DNA from: Rohdeia mirabilis
GTDB lineage: Bacteria > Planctomycetota > UBA1135 > GCA-002686595
Assembly (NCBI GenBank): GCA_007750655.1
Contig: CP036290.1
Coordinates: forward strand, 434,001 to 498,000
Length of the DNA stretch: 64,000 bases
Reading direction: 5' to 3'
Position numbers and translations under genes: made by a program. Every line of letters starts with the position of its first letter. Position 1 is the stretch's first letter. Shown piece by piece: positions 1 to 8,726 of the stretch. A model generated the notes under the pieces. It made no database searches. It saw only the letters and a program-made list of their open reading frames with translations, and was not told the DNA's origin.

Positions 1-962
1 TCCTCGGTCCGCACACGGTGCGTGCCTGCATCGCCAAGGGGTGGGAGGTGACGCTGTTCAACCGCGGGCGCACGAACACCGATCTGTTCCCCGACCTCGA
101 GAAGCTCGAGGGAGATCGCGATCCCGACAAGGGCGACGGCTTGAAGGCGCTCGAAGGCGATCGGCGCTGGGACGTGGTCATCGACACCAGCTCCTACGTG
201 CCGCGGATCGCGCGCGCTTCGGTCGACCTGCTGAAGGATCGGATCGGGCAGTACCTCTTGGTCTCGACCGTCTCGGTCTACGCGAGCATGGAGGAGCCGG
301 ACCAGGACGAATCGGCGGAGCTCGCGACGGTCGAGGACGAGACGTCCGAGAACGTCAACATGTACTACGGCGCGCTGAAGGCGCTCTGCGAGCAGGTGGC
401 CGAGGAGCTGATGCCCGGTCGCGTGCACGTGGTGCGGCCCGGACTCATCGTGGGCCCGGGCGATCCGACGCACCGCTTCACCTACTGGCCCGTGCGCGTG
501 CGCGACGGTGGGGAGGTCCTCGCGCCGGGCCAGCTCGACGACCCGGTGCAGTACATCGACGTGCGCGACCTGGCCGATTTCATGGTGCGCGCGTGCGACG
601 AGGGTCTGATGGGCATCTACAACGCCGTCGGCCCTGAGTACGGACAGACGATCGCGGGACTCGTCTACGGCTGTCGCGCGGCCTGCAAGAGCGACGCGCG
701 CTTCACCTGGGTGCCGATGGAGGGGTTGCAAGAGCTCGGCGTGCAGCCCTGGTCGGACATGCCCATGTGGACCGGCGGCATGGGCATCGACCGCATGGAC
801 GGATCGAAGGCCTGGAAGGCGGGGCTGACGTCGCGCCCGCTGGCCGAGACCGTCACGGCCACGCTCGAGTCCTGGGACGGGATGTCCGACGAGCAGCGGG
901 CGCGCCGCTGGGGCATCACGCGCGAGCGCGAGGCCGAGGCACTCGCGAAGTGGGCGAAGTGA
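1..962 (+). CDS. NAD-dependent epimerase/dehydratase family protein (5' truncated)
   Basis: The reading frame is already open at base 3 and encodes L-G-P-H-T-V-R-A-C before the first possible internal start at 18. This matches the usual G-G-T-x-F-L-G-x-x glycine-rich Rossmann opening, so the true start lies outside the window and only a few residues are missing. About 315 residues are visible. Y-Y-G-A-L-K (near base 362) fits the YxxxK catalytic pair of extended short-chain dehydrogenases. V-V-R-P-G-L-I-V-G-P-G-D and Y-I-D-V-R-D-L-A are the usual substrate-side motifs of the epimerase family. The substrate cannot be read from the sequence. The TGA stop runs straight into the 107-bp inverted repeat. 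Family call is firm; exact function unknown. Confidence 0.85.
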   Translation, partial: LGPHTVRACIAKGWEVTLFNRGRTNTDLFPDLEKLEGDRDPDKGDGLKALEGDRRWDVVIDTSSYVPRIARASVDLLKDRIGQYLLVSTVSVYASMEEPDQDESAELATVEDETSENVNMYYGALKALCEQVAEELMPGRVHVVRPGLIVGPGDPTHRFTYWPVRVRDGGEVLAPGQLDDPVQYIDVRDLADFMVRACDEGLMGIYNAVGPEYGQTIAGLVYGCRAACKSDARFTWVPMEGLQELGVQPWSDMPMWTGGMGIDRMDGSKAWKAGLTSRPLAETVTATLESWDGMSDEQRARRWGITREREAEALAKWAK

Positions 963-1067
963 TCGGTACGGCGTCAGGCACGAAAGTGCCACCTGCCGCG
1001 CCACGTCGCTGCGAATCGCAGCGACGTGGCGGCAGGTGGCACTTTCGTGCCTGACGCCGTACCGATC
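961..1067. repeat. Long fold-back inverted repeat, copy 1
   Basis: The left arm (961-1014) and right arm (1016-1067) are reverse complements around one central A, apart from a 2-nt insertion in the left arm. Each arm starts or ends with gatcggtacggcgtcaggc and contains a nested hairpin GGCAC-GAAA-GTGCC with a GNRA-type loop. The element begins inside the stop codon of the epimerase gene and ends 2 nt before the promoter of the symporter operon. It may act as a terminator or mRNA-end stabiliser, or be a REP/BIME-like mobile repeat. Related copies are at 3087, 8644 and 11077. Confidence 0.95.
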
Positions 1068-1069
1068 GG

Positions 1070-1075
1070 TAGGCT
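1070..1075 (+). promoter_or_regulatory. -10-like box TAGGCT, leaderless type
   Basis: TAGGCT ends 7 nt before the ATG at 1083, predicting transcription start at or next to the start codon. The same spacing recurs at many genes in this window. No Shine-Dalgarno sequence is present. Confidence 0.55.
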
Positions 1076-1082
1076 CGCGGGC

Positions 1083-1363
1083 ATGTCCCTGGAACCCCGC
1101 CCCGACGCGACCGGCGCCCAACTCGCCGACTACTGGCGCGCGAACCTGCGCTGCGTCGCGCTGTTGCTCTCGATCTGGTTCGCCGTGTCCTTCGGGGGCG
1201 GCATCCTGTTCGTCGACGAGCTGAACGCCATTCGCCTGCCCGGCACCGGCTTCAAGCTCGGCTTCTGGTTCGCGCAGTCCGGCTCGATCTACGTCTTCGT
1301 GGCGTTGATCTTCGTCTACGCCTGGTGGATGAACCGCCTCGACCGGCGCTTCGGAGTGGACGA

Positions 1364-1367
<4 letters not shown>
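1083..1367 (+). CDS. Sodium:solute symporter small subunit (DUF4212)
   Basis: This 94-residue protein has two membrane segments, about residues 24-43 (C-V-A-L-L-L-S-I-W-F-A-V) and 60-82 (ending F-V-Y-A-W-W-M-N-R). That is the layout of the DUF4212 small subunit that accompanies VC_2705-type sodium:solute symporters. The C-terminal M-N-R-L-D-R-R-F motif is typical of the family. The ATG at 1083 is chosen because the upstream in-frame extension lies inside the inverted repeat. Its stop overlaps the start of the large subunit (ATGA), so the two are translationally coupled. Function as an accessory subunit is from family knowledge. Confidence 0.9.
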
Positions 1368-3086
<1,719 letters not shown>

Positions 3087-3088
<2 letters not shown>

Positions 3089-3218
3089 TCGGTACGGCGT
3101 CCGGTACGGCGTCAGGCACGCAAGTGCCACCTGCCGCGCCGAGACGCTGCGATTCGCAGCGTCGTCGGCGGCAGGTGGCACTTGCGTGCCTGACGCCGTA
3201 CCGGACGCCGTACCGATC
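3087..3218. repeat. Long fold-back inverted repeat, copy 2
   Basis: Left arm 3087-3152 and right arm 3154-3218 pair around a single central T. The nested hairpin here is GGCAC-GCAA-GTGCC, so the loop differs from copy 1 but still fits GNRA. The unit cggtacggcgtc is duplicated in the left arm and mirrored in the right arm, so both arms changed together. The first bases overlap the TGA stop of the symporter gene. Confidence 0.95.
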
Positions 3219-3224
3219 ACCCCT

Positions 3225-3243
3225 CTTGAGAACGAATCTCAAG
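3225..3243. other. AT-rich hairpin after the symporter operon
   Basis: CTTGAGA pairs with TCTCAAG around an ACGAA loop and is followed by AAAA. On the plus strand there is no T-tract after it, so it does not fit an intrinsic terminator. It may be a regulatory hairpin or operator in front of the small gene at 3289. Confidence 0.3.
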
Positions 3244-3288
3244 AAAAGGCGGGCGCGGGGCCCCGTGGCGACCTACCTTTCCCGCGCC

Positions 3289-3396
3289 ATGGGCAAGAAG
3301 AAGGACAAGCGCACGGACCGCAAGGTCAAGTCGAAGTGCTGTGACAAGCCGCCGCACAAGCGGTGCAAGCGCTGTCCTCTGCGCTTGCGCGACTGA
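3289..3396 (+). CDS. 35-residue Lys/Cys-rich small protein
   Basis: This is a 35-residue open frame from ATG to TGA, opening M-G-K-K-K-D-K-R and ending in a Cys cluster C-C-D-K-P-P-H-K-R-C-K-R-C-P. The four cysteines in C-C-x7-C-x2-C order, set in a basic chain, suggest a small metal-binding or nucleic-acid-binding protein. I recall similar short K-R-C-K-R-C-P-ending hypothetical proteins in other bacteria but cannot check. A weak TACCTT box ends 9 nt before the ATG. It lies between two well-defined genes with no room for a longer protein in this frame. Function unknown. Confidence 0.6.
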   Translation: MGKKKDKRTDRKVKSKCCDKPPHKRCKRCPLRLRD

Positions 3397-3423
3397 GCCG
3401 AGCCAGCGCTCCCAGCGGCGCCC

Positions 3424-5187
3424 TCAGGCCGGGTCGGCGGGCCCGCCCCGGTCGAGTTCCTCGAGCCGCGCACGGGCGGCGCGAACCCCGGCCTCGAGCG
3501 TCGGATGGTGTTCGAGCGTGCCCCCGTCGCCCACCAGCCCCGCGCGCTCGAGGTCGCGGTAGGGCCCCTTGCGCACCCCGCTGAGCAGCACCTTCGCGCC
3601 GTGCTTCACCAGGTGCGCGACCGCCGAGTTCAGGTTGACCAGCCCGGTGCTGTCCACGACGGGAACGTTCGTCAGGTCGAGCACGACCACGCGCGTCCTT
3701 CCGGGATCGAGGCGCACCAGCTGGCTCGTCGCCTTGTGCGCCGCCCCGAAGAACAGCGGCCCGGCGATCTCGAACACGACCAGGCCATCGGGGAGATCGC
3801 CCTCGAGCGACGAGTCCGTGCGCTCGAGCAGCCGACCCTCGCCGACCTCGATCATCCGCTGCATGAACAAGAGGCCGGCGAGTCCCACCCCGACGCCGAC
3901 CGAGATCGTCAGGTCGAACACCACGGTCAGCACGAGGCACGTCAGCAGCACGAGCAGGTCGGGGCGCGGCGCCGTGCGGACCATGCGCAGCACGTGGGGC
4001 GCCTCGCTCATGTTCCAGGCCACCACCATCAGCAGCGCCGCCAGCGAGGCCATCGGCAACAGGCCCAGCGCCGGCGCCAGCAGCAGCATCGCGGCCAGCA
4101 CGAACGCGGCGTGCGTCATGCTCGCGATGGGGGAGCGCGCCCCGCTGCGCGCGTTCGTGGCCGTGCGCGCGATCGCGCCCGTCGCCGCGATGCCGCCGAA
4201 GAAGGGTGCGACGATGTTGCTGGCGCCGATCGCGACCAGTTCGACGTTCGGGTCGTGCCGCCGGCCCGTCATGCCGTCGGACACCACCGCCGACAGGAGC
4301 GACTCGATCGCGGCCAGAACGGCGATGACGACGGCGCTCGGGAACAGGGTCCGGACCAGCTCGAGCGACGGCAGCGCGTCCGCTCCGCTCGTGGCCAGCC
4401 CGCCCGCGCCCGGCAGGTTCCAAGGCGCGAGCAGCGCGGGCAGCACCTGCGGGATGCCCGCCGGGTGTTGCGGCGTGCCGAACCGCGACGCGAGCGTGAC
4501 GACGTCGGCCCCCGGCACGTAGCGGTTCGCGAGCCACGCGACGAGTGCTCCGATCGGTAGCGCCACCAGGGCGGCCGGCACGCGCGTCGGCACGTACTTC
4601 CATCCGAGCAGCACCGCGAGCGTGACGCCGGCGGTCAGCATGTCGTAAGGCCGCGCCGACCCGAGCGCGTGCAACGAAGCGAACAGCCTCTCCGGCGTAC
4701 CGTCGATCGTTCCCGCCGTCGTCAGATCGAGCCCGAGCAACGGCTGGAGTTGCAGCACCATCAGCGAGATGCCGATGCCCGCCGTGAACCCGATCGTCAC
4801 CGGGTAGGGCATGAACTGCACCAGGCGGCCGAGCCGGAACAGCCCCGCCGCGACCAGCAGGATGCCCGCCATCGCGCTCGCGAGTGCCAGTCCGCGGTGC
4901 CCGTGCTCGATCGCGATCGGCGCCAGGATCGCGACGAAGGCGGCGGTCGGTCCGCTGACCTGGACGCGCGAACCGCCGAGCAGGGCGCACAGACCGCCGG
5001 CCACGATCGCCGTCACGAGTCCGTACTGCGGCGCGACTCCGGACGCGATCGCCAGAGCCATGGACAGCGGCAGCGCGACGATGCCGACGATGCAGCCGGC
5101 CTCCAGATCGGAGCGCAGGTCGCGAGCGCCGTACCCTTCTCGGAAGGTCTCGCGCAGGGCGCTCGCGAGCCGCAGTCTCGGTTCCAT
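3424..5187 (-). CDS. SulP family inorganic anion transporter with STAS domain
   Basis: This 587-residue membrane protein matches the SulP (SLC26-like) family. The N-terminal D-L-E-A-G-x-I-V-G-I-V-A-L-P-L-S-M-A opening is followed by about 12-14 hydrophobic segments. S-G-P-T-A-A-F-V-A-I-L sits in the anion-binding region, and a cytoplasmic STAS domain occupies roughly the last 120 residues (V-V-D-S-T-G-L-V-N-L). Family members move sulfate, bicarbonate or other anions; the substrate is not decided here. The ATG at 5187 begins M-E-P-R-L-R-L and has a TATCCT box 8 nt upstream. The frame stays open beyond this ATG through the repeats, but that extension is Arg-rich and not protein-like. The gene is monocistronic and convergent with the small protein at 3289. 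Confidence 0.93.
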   Translation of the reverse strand: MEPRLRLASALRETFREGYGARDLRSDLEAGCIVGIVALPLSMALAIASGVAPQYGLVTAIVAGGLCALLGGSRVQVSGPTAAFVAILAPIAIEHGHRGLALASAMAGILLVAAGLFRLGRLVQFMPYPVTIGFTAGIGISLMVLQLQPLLGLDLTTAGTIDGTPERLFASLHALGSARPYDMLTAGVTLAVLLGWKYVPTRVPAALVALPIGALVAWLANRYVPGADVVTLASRFGTPQHPAGIPQVLPALLAPWNLPGAGGLATSGADALPSLELVRTLFPSAVVIAVLAAIESLLSAVVSDGMTGRRHDPNVELVAIGASNIVAPFFGGIAATGAIARTATNARSGARSPIASMTHAAFVLAAMLLLAPALGLLPMASLAALLMVVAWNMSEAPHVLRMVRTAPRPDLLVLLTCLVLTVVFDLTISVGVGVGLAGLLFMQRMIEVGEGRLLERTDSSLEGDLPDGLVVFEIAGPLFFGAAHKATSQLVRLDPGRTRVVVLDLTNVPVVDSTGLVNLNSAVAHLVKHGAKVLLSGVRKGPYRDLERAGLVGDGGTLEHHPTLEAGVRAARARLEELDRGGPADPA

Positions 5188-5195
5188 CGGCCGCG

Positions 5196-5201
5196 AGGAT
5201 A
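5196..5201 (-). promoter_or_regulatory. -10-like box TATCCT, leaderless type
   Basis: On the minus strand TATCCT ends 8 nt before the SulP ATG at 5187. It supports this start over the longer open frame. Confidence 0.5.
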
Positions 5202-5382
5202 GGCGCGCCGCGCCACGCCCGTCGAGATCCAACTGCGCTGGGACGAGCGGCGGTCGAAACCGAGCGGATGCGCGTGGGCTCGAGCTCCGATCGCCGCGCA
5301 GCCCTTGGCCGCACGACCTCGAACCGACACAGGAGCCCAAGGGCGCCGTGGCTGGCCGTTTCCTCGTCGGCCTGCATTGCGG

Positions 5383-5986
5383 CCCGTCGGGTACGCGTTC
5401 GGCGCCCTCGTGTCGGAGCACGAGCGTTCGAGCACGACTCCCACCGCGGCGGTCGCTCGGATCCGAGCGATCGCGCAGGTCGGCAGGCCCAGCACCACCG
5501 TCGGCGCGCCGCCGCCAGACGTCGCGTCGGATCGTGCTCGCATCACCGTGGAGCGTCGGGAGAGTCGTCGGCTCGGGTGGCGACCCGTCGGGGACGCGTT
5601 CGGCGCCCTCGTGTCGGAGCACGAGCGTTCGAGCACGACTCCCACCGCGGCGGTCGCTCGGATCCGAGCGATCGCGCAGGTCGCCAGGCCCAGCACCACC
5701 GTCGGCGCGCCGCCGCCAGACGTCGCGTCGGATCGTGCTCGCATCACCGTGGAGCGTCGGGAGAGTCGTCGGCTCGGGTGGCGGCCCGGCGGGGACGCGT
5801 TCCGCGCCCTCGTGTCGGAGCACGAGCGTTCGAGCACGACTCTCACCGCGGCGGTCGCTCGGACTCGCGCGATCGCGCAGGTCGCCAGGCCCAGCACCAC
5901 CGTCGGCGCGCCGCCGCCAGACGTCGCGTCGGATCGTGCTCGCATCACCGTGGAGCGTCGGGAGATGTCGTCGGCTCGGGTGGCAG
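5383..5986. repeat. Three 201-bp tandem repeats in a 1-kb intergenic spacer
   Basis: Copies begin at 5383, 5584 and 5785 with a period of 201 bp and only a few substitutions between them. Copy 3 is the most divergent and has a 1-nt insertion near its end. Copies 1 and 2 each hold a perfect 18-bp palindrome TCGCTCGGATCCGAGCGA (5453-5470 and 5654-5671), which is degraded in copy 3. Because 201 is a multiple of 3, several frames stay open through the array. The substitutions I compared change the residue in the best plus-strand frame, so I do not call a gene. The flanks 5202-5382 and 5987-6213 show nothing else. Confidence 0.95.
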
Positions 5987-6213
5987 CGCGAAGTGGCGGG
6001 TAGGACCATCGTCGGAGCCGTCGAGGTGCACCGCCGCTCGCGATCGCTGCCTTCGCTCGCACGTCGCCGCGTACGGCCCGAACCCGCGTGCGCCGTTCCG
6101 GCCCGTGCCGCGGAACCGTGCCATTCCGAACGGTGCCGCCGACCCCGTGCCGGTGGCGAACCTCACGGTGCGGTGCGACCGTCGCGCCGAAGGGTTCCGA
6201 GCCGTCGCCCGCC

Positions 6214-6219
6214 TAGACT
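6214..6219 (+). promoter_or_regulatory. -10-like box TAGACT, leaderless type
   Basis: TAGACT ends 6 nt before the ATG of the ion channel gene at 6226, at the spacing expected for a leaderless transcript. Confidence 0.6.
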
Positions 6220-6225
6220 GCGACC

Positions 6226-7086
6226 ATGCCCGACGGAGGAACACCGAGCTTGAGCGGCTGGCGGGCTCGCGCGCACGAGATCATCTTCGAGGCCGACACG
6301 CCGCTCGGGAAGGCCTTCGACGTCGTCCTGATCGTCTCGATCGTCGCCAGCATCGTCGCGGTGATGCTCGAGAGCGTCGAGAGCGTCGGCGGCCCGAACG
6401 CGCCGTACCGTTCGACCTTGCAGGCCGCCGAGTGGGCGTTCACGCTGCTCTTCACGGTCGAGTACCTGCTGCGGCTCGCGTGCGTCGCCAAGCCGATGCG
6501 CTATGCCAGGAGCTTTTTCGGCATCGTCGACCTGCTCGCGATCCTGCCCACGTACATCAGCTTGATCCTGCCCGGGACCCAGGCGCTGCTCGTCATTCGC
6601 ATCCTGCGGATCCTGCGCGTCTTCCGAGTGCTGAAGCTGGCGCACTACGTCCGCGAGTCCGACACGCTGATGCGCGCGCTGCTCGCCAGCCGCCGCAAGA
6701 TCGCAGTCTTCGTCTTCGCCGTCCTGACGCTGGTGATCGTGTTCGGCGCGCTCATGTACCTCGTCGAGGGCAAGGCGAACGGTTTCGGGAGCATCCCCCA
6801 GGGCATGTACTGGGCGATCGTCACGCTCACGACCGTCGGCTACGGCGACATCGCGCCCCAGACCGACCTCGGGCGCTTCATCGCGTCGATCATCATGATC
6901 ATGGGCTACGGGATCATCGCCGTGCCGACGGGCATCGTGACCGCCGAGATCGCACGCTCGAACGAGCCGGACCGCGCTCCCGGCAGTTCCGTGCCCCACG
7001 TCTCGACCAACGCCTGTCAGACCTGCGGCGTGTCCGGTCACCGTTACGACGCGGTGTTCTGCCGTCGGTGCGGCGCCCACCTGTGA
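6226..7086 (+). CDS. Voltage-gated K+ channel with C-terminal zinc ribbon
   Basis: This 286-residue channel has six membrane segments. The S4 helix carries basic residues every third position (R125, R128, R131, R134, K137). The pore loop has the K+ selectivity filter T-V-G-Y-G-D at 203-208, followed by S6 with G-Y-G-I-I-A-V-P-T-G. After S6 a short linker leads to C264-x2-C267 and C279-x2-C282-G-A-H-L, a compact zinc-ribbon pattern filling the last 25 residues. A cytoplasmic zinc ribbon could sense metal or redox state or help assemble the tetramer; this is inference. The ATG is fixed by the TAGACT box and by sequence quality. The gene stands alone with its own promoter. Confidence 0.93.
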   Translation: MPDGGTPSLSGWRARAHEIIFEADTPLGKAFDVVLIVSIVASIVAVMLESVESVGGPNAPYRSTLQAAEWAFTLLFTVEYLLRLACVAKPMRYARSFFGIVDLLAILPTYISLILPGTQALLVIRILRILRVFRVLKLAHYVRESDTLMRALLASRRKIAVFVFAVLTLVIVFGALMYLVEGKANGFGSIPQGMYWAIVTLTTVGYGDIAPQTDLGRFIASIIMIMGYGIIAVPTGIVTAEIARSNEPDRAPGSSVPHVSTNACQTCGVSGHRYDAVFCRRCGAHL

Positions 7087-7091
7087 TCCGT

Positions 7092-7097
7092 GTACGC
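7092..7097 (+). promoter_or_regulatory. -10-like box TACGCT, leaderless type
   Basis: TACGCT ends 7 nt before the ATG at 7105 and just after the channel gene stop. It favours ATG 7105 over the in-frame GTG at 7090, which would start ahead of the box. Confidence 0.5.
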
Positions 7098-7104
7098 TGC
7101 CGCG

Positions 7105-7992
7105 ATGCAGCAACACCGATCCGACGTCGGCCGCAGCGCGCGGCGCCTCGTCCAGACCTCACTCCTCTTGGCGGCGTCGATCCTCGCGAGCTGCGCCGGC
7201 ACCGACCGGGGCGGCGACGCCTCGACACCGGCCACGGACGCGCGACCCGAAGCCGTGTCCAAGTGGATCCCGCTCTTCGACGGCGAGTCTCTGGCCGGCT
7301 GGACGCCCAAGATCGTCGGCCTCGCGGCGGGTGAGGATCCGCTCCGGACGTTCCGCGTCGAGGACGGCCTGTTGACCGTGTCCTACGACGGCTACGGCGA
7401 CGGGACGTTCGACGGGCGTTTCGGCCACCTCTTCCACGAGCTCGAGCTGTCGCACTACGTCCTGCGCGCGGAGTACCGCTTCGTCGGCGAGCAGATGGCC
7501 GGAGCGCCCGGTTGGGCCTATCGCAACAGCGGGCTGATGATCCACGGCGAGCGGCCCGACCAGATGGGCCTCGACCAGGCGTTCCCGGTCTCGATCGAGG
7601 TGCAACTTCTGGGCGAGGCGCCGCTCGGCGAAGGGCGCGACGACGAACGCCCCAACGGCAACCTGTGCACGCCCGGCACGCACGTGGTGATGGGGGAAGA
7701 GCTGGTGACGCGCCACTGCACCGACGCCGATTCGCCGCGCACCTACCGCGGCGACGAATGGGTCACGATCGAGGTCGAGGTGCACGGCAACGGCGAGATC
7801 GTGCACCGCCTCGAAGGCCGGGACGTGCTGCGCTACTCGCACGCGCAGTACGACACGAACGACGCGGACGGGCGCCGTCTCGCCGAGGCCGCCGGTGACG
7901 TCCGGATCGACCGCGGCACGATCTCGATCCAGTCCGAGAGCTTTCCGATCCAGTTCCGCTCCATCGCGGTCCGCCCCCTCGAGCAGCGCTGA
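7105..7992 (+). CDS. DUF1080 (3-keto-disaccharide hydrolase-like) lipoprotein
   Basis: This 295-residue exported lipoprotein has a signal peptide at residues 1-29, with L-L-L-A-A-S-I-L-A-S-C placing the lipidated Cys at 30. It is followed by a low-complexity linker and a DUF1080 domain opening W-I-P-L-F-D-G-E-S-L-A-G-W, the diagnostic motif of this concanavalin-like sugar hydrolase family. The motifs R-N-S-G-L-M-I-H-G and I-E-V-Q-L-L-G are also typical. Members act on 3-keto glycosides or related glycans at the cell surface and are very abundant in Planctomycetota. No other carbohydrate gene is adjacent. The DUF502 gene follows after 14 bp and may be cotranscribed. Confidence 0.9.
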   Translation: MQQHRSDVGRSARRLVQTSLLLAASILASCAGTDRGGDASTPATDARPEAVSKWIPLFDGESLAGWTPKIVGLAAGEDPLRTFRVEDGLLTVSYDGYGDGTFDGRFGHLFHELELSHYVLRAEYRFVGEQMAGAPGWAYRNSGLMIHGERPDQMGLDQAFPVSIEVQLLGEAPLGEGRDDERPNGNLCTPGTHVVMGEELVTRHCTDADSPRTYRGDEWVTIEVEVHGNGEIVHRLEGRDVLRYSHAQYDTNDADGRRLAEAAGDVRIDRGTISIQSESFPIQFRSIAVRPLEQR

Positions 7993-8006
7993 GCCCGCGA
8001 CGAATC

Positions 8007-8633
8007 ATGGGACCCAAGTGGATCGGCAAGACGTTCCTGCGCGGACTCGCGGCGGTGCTCCCCGTCGCGGTCACGCTGTACCTGCTCTGGTGGCTCGCGA
8101 CGACGGCCGAGAAGTCGTTGGGAGCGGTCGCGCGCTGGCTACTGGGCGAAGGCATGTACGTGCCCGGGACCGGCGTGGTGCTGGGCTTCGCGCTGGTGCT
8201 CGGCATCGGTGTCGTCATGCGCGCGGTCGTCGTGCGCCAGATCTACGACTGGATCGGCGAACGCATCGAACGACTCCCGCTCGTGAAGTCGATCTACGGC
8301 CCGATGAAGGATTTGATGAGCTTCCTCGCGTCGACCGAGGACGAGCGCAAGTTGAACACCGCGGTGCGCATCGACTTTCGGCGCGGTGACGGCGAGGACG
8401 GCGAGCGCGTGTCGTTGGTCGGCTTCCTGACACGCGAGGACGCCGCGCCGGTCTCGCGCGAGGAGGGCGACGAGCGCGTGGTCGTGTACCTGCCGATGAG
8501 CTACCAACTGGGCGGCTACATGCTCGTCGTGCCGCGCGCCTGGGTGACCGAGTTGGACATGACGTCCGAGGACGTGCTGCGCATGACGCTGACGGCCGGG
8601 ATGTCGATCTCGGAGCACGAGACCGCGGTTTGA
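8007..8633 (+). CDS. DUF502 family membrane protein
   Basis: This 208-residue protein opens K-T-F-L-R-G-L-A-A-V-L-P-V-A-V-T-L-Y with a first membrane segment at about 10-32. A second lies at about 58-76 (V-L-G-F-A-L-V-L-G-I-G). Y-D-W-I-G-E-R-I-E-R-L-P-L-V-K-S-I-Y-G is the conserved DUF502 signature between the membrane part and the soluble C-terminal domain. Y-L-P-M-S-Y-Q-L-G-G-Y is a late family motif. The molecular function of DUF502 proteins is not established. A half copy of the fold-back repeat begins 10 nt after the stop. Confidence 0.9.
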   Translation: MGPKWIGKTFLRGLAAVLPVAVTLYLLWWLATTAEKSLGAVARWLLGEGMYVPGTGVVLGFALVLGIGVVMRAVVVRQIYDWIGERIERLPLVKSIYGPMKDLMSFLASTEDERKLNTAVRIDFRRGDGEDGERVSLVGFLTREDAAPVSREEGDERVVVYLPMSYQLGGYMLVVPRAWVTELDMTSEDVLRMTLTAGMSISEHETAV

Positions 8634-8643
8634 ACGAGACGTG

Positions 8644-8675
8644 GATCGGTACGGCGTCAGGCACGAAAGTGCCAC
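8644..8675 (+). repeat. Half unit of the fold-back repeat
   Basis: This is one arm only: gatcggtacggcgtcaggc followed by the GNRA hairpin GGCAC-GAAA-GTGCC. Sequence similarity to the other copies ends at 8675. It lies after the DUF502 stop and 15 nt before the promoter box of the first array gene. Confidence 0.9.
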
Positions 8676-8689
8676 GCGGCACGCCTTGC

Positions 8690-8695
8690 TAGAGT
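8690..8695 (+). promoter_or_regulatory. -10-like box TAGAGT of array gene 1
   Basis: Cttgctagagtgctccgg precedes the ATG at 8727 and is repeated almost exactly before array gene 2. The box ends 31 nt from the start codon, so this transcript would have a short leader of about 25 nt. Confidence 0.45.
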
Positions 8696-8726
8696 GCTCC
8701 GGCCCGCCCGCCCCGACCCAGGCACC

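Noticed and set aside
5305..6003. Possible 232-residue protein with three 67-residue repeats
   Set aside because: The frame looks somewhat protein-like, but the substitutions I compared between copies mostly change residues, and other frames and the opposite strand are equally open. I kept it as a DNA repeat.
3424..6009. N-terminally extended SulP transporter reading through the 201-bp repeats
   Set aside because: The family start motif follows ATG 5187, which has a promoter box; the extension has no homology I recognise.
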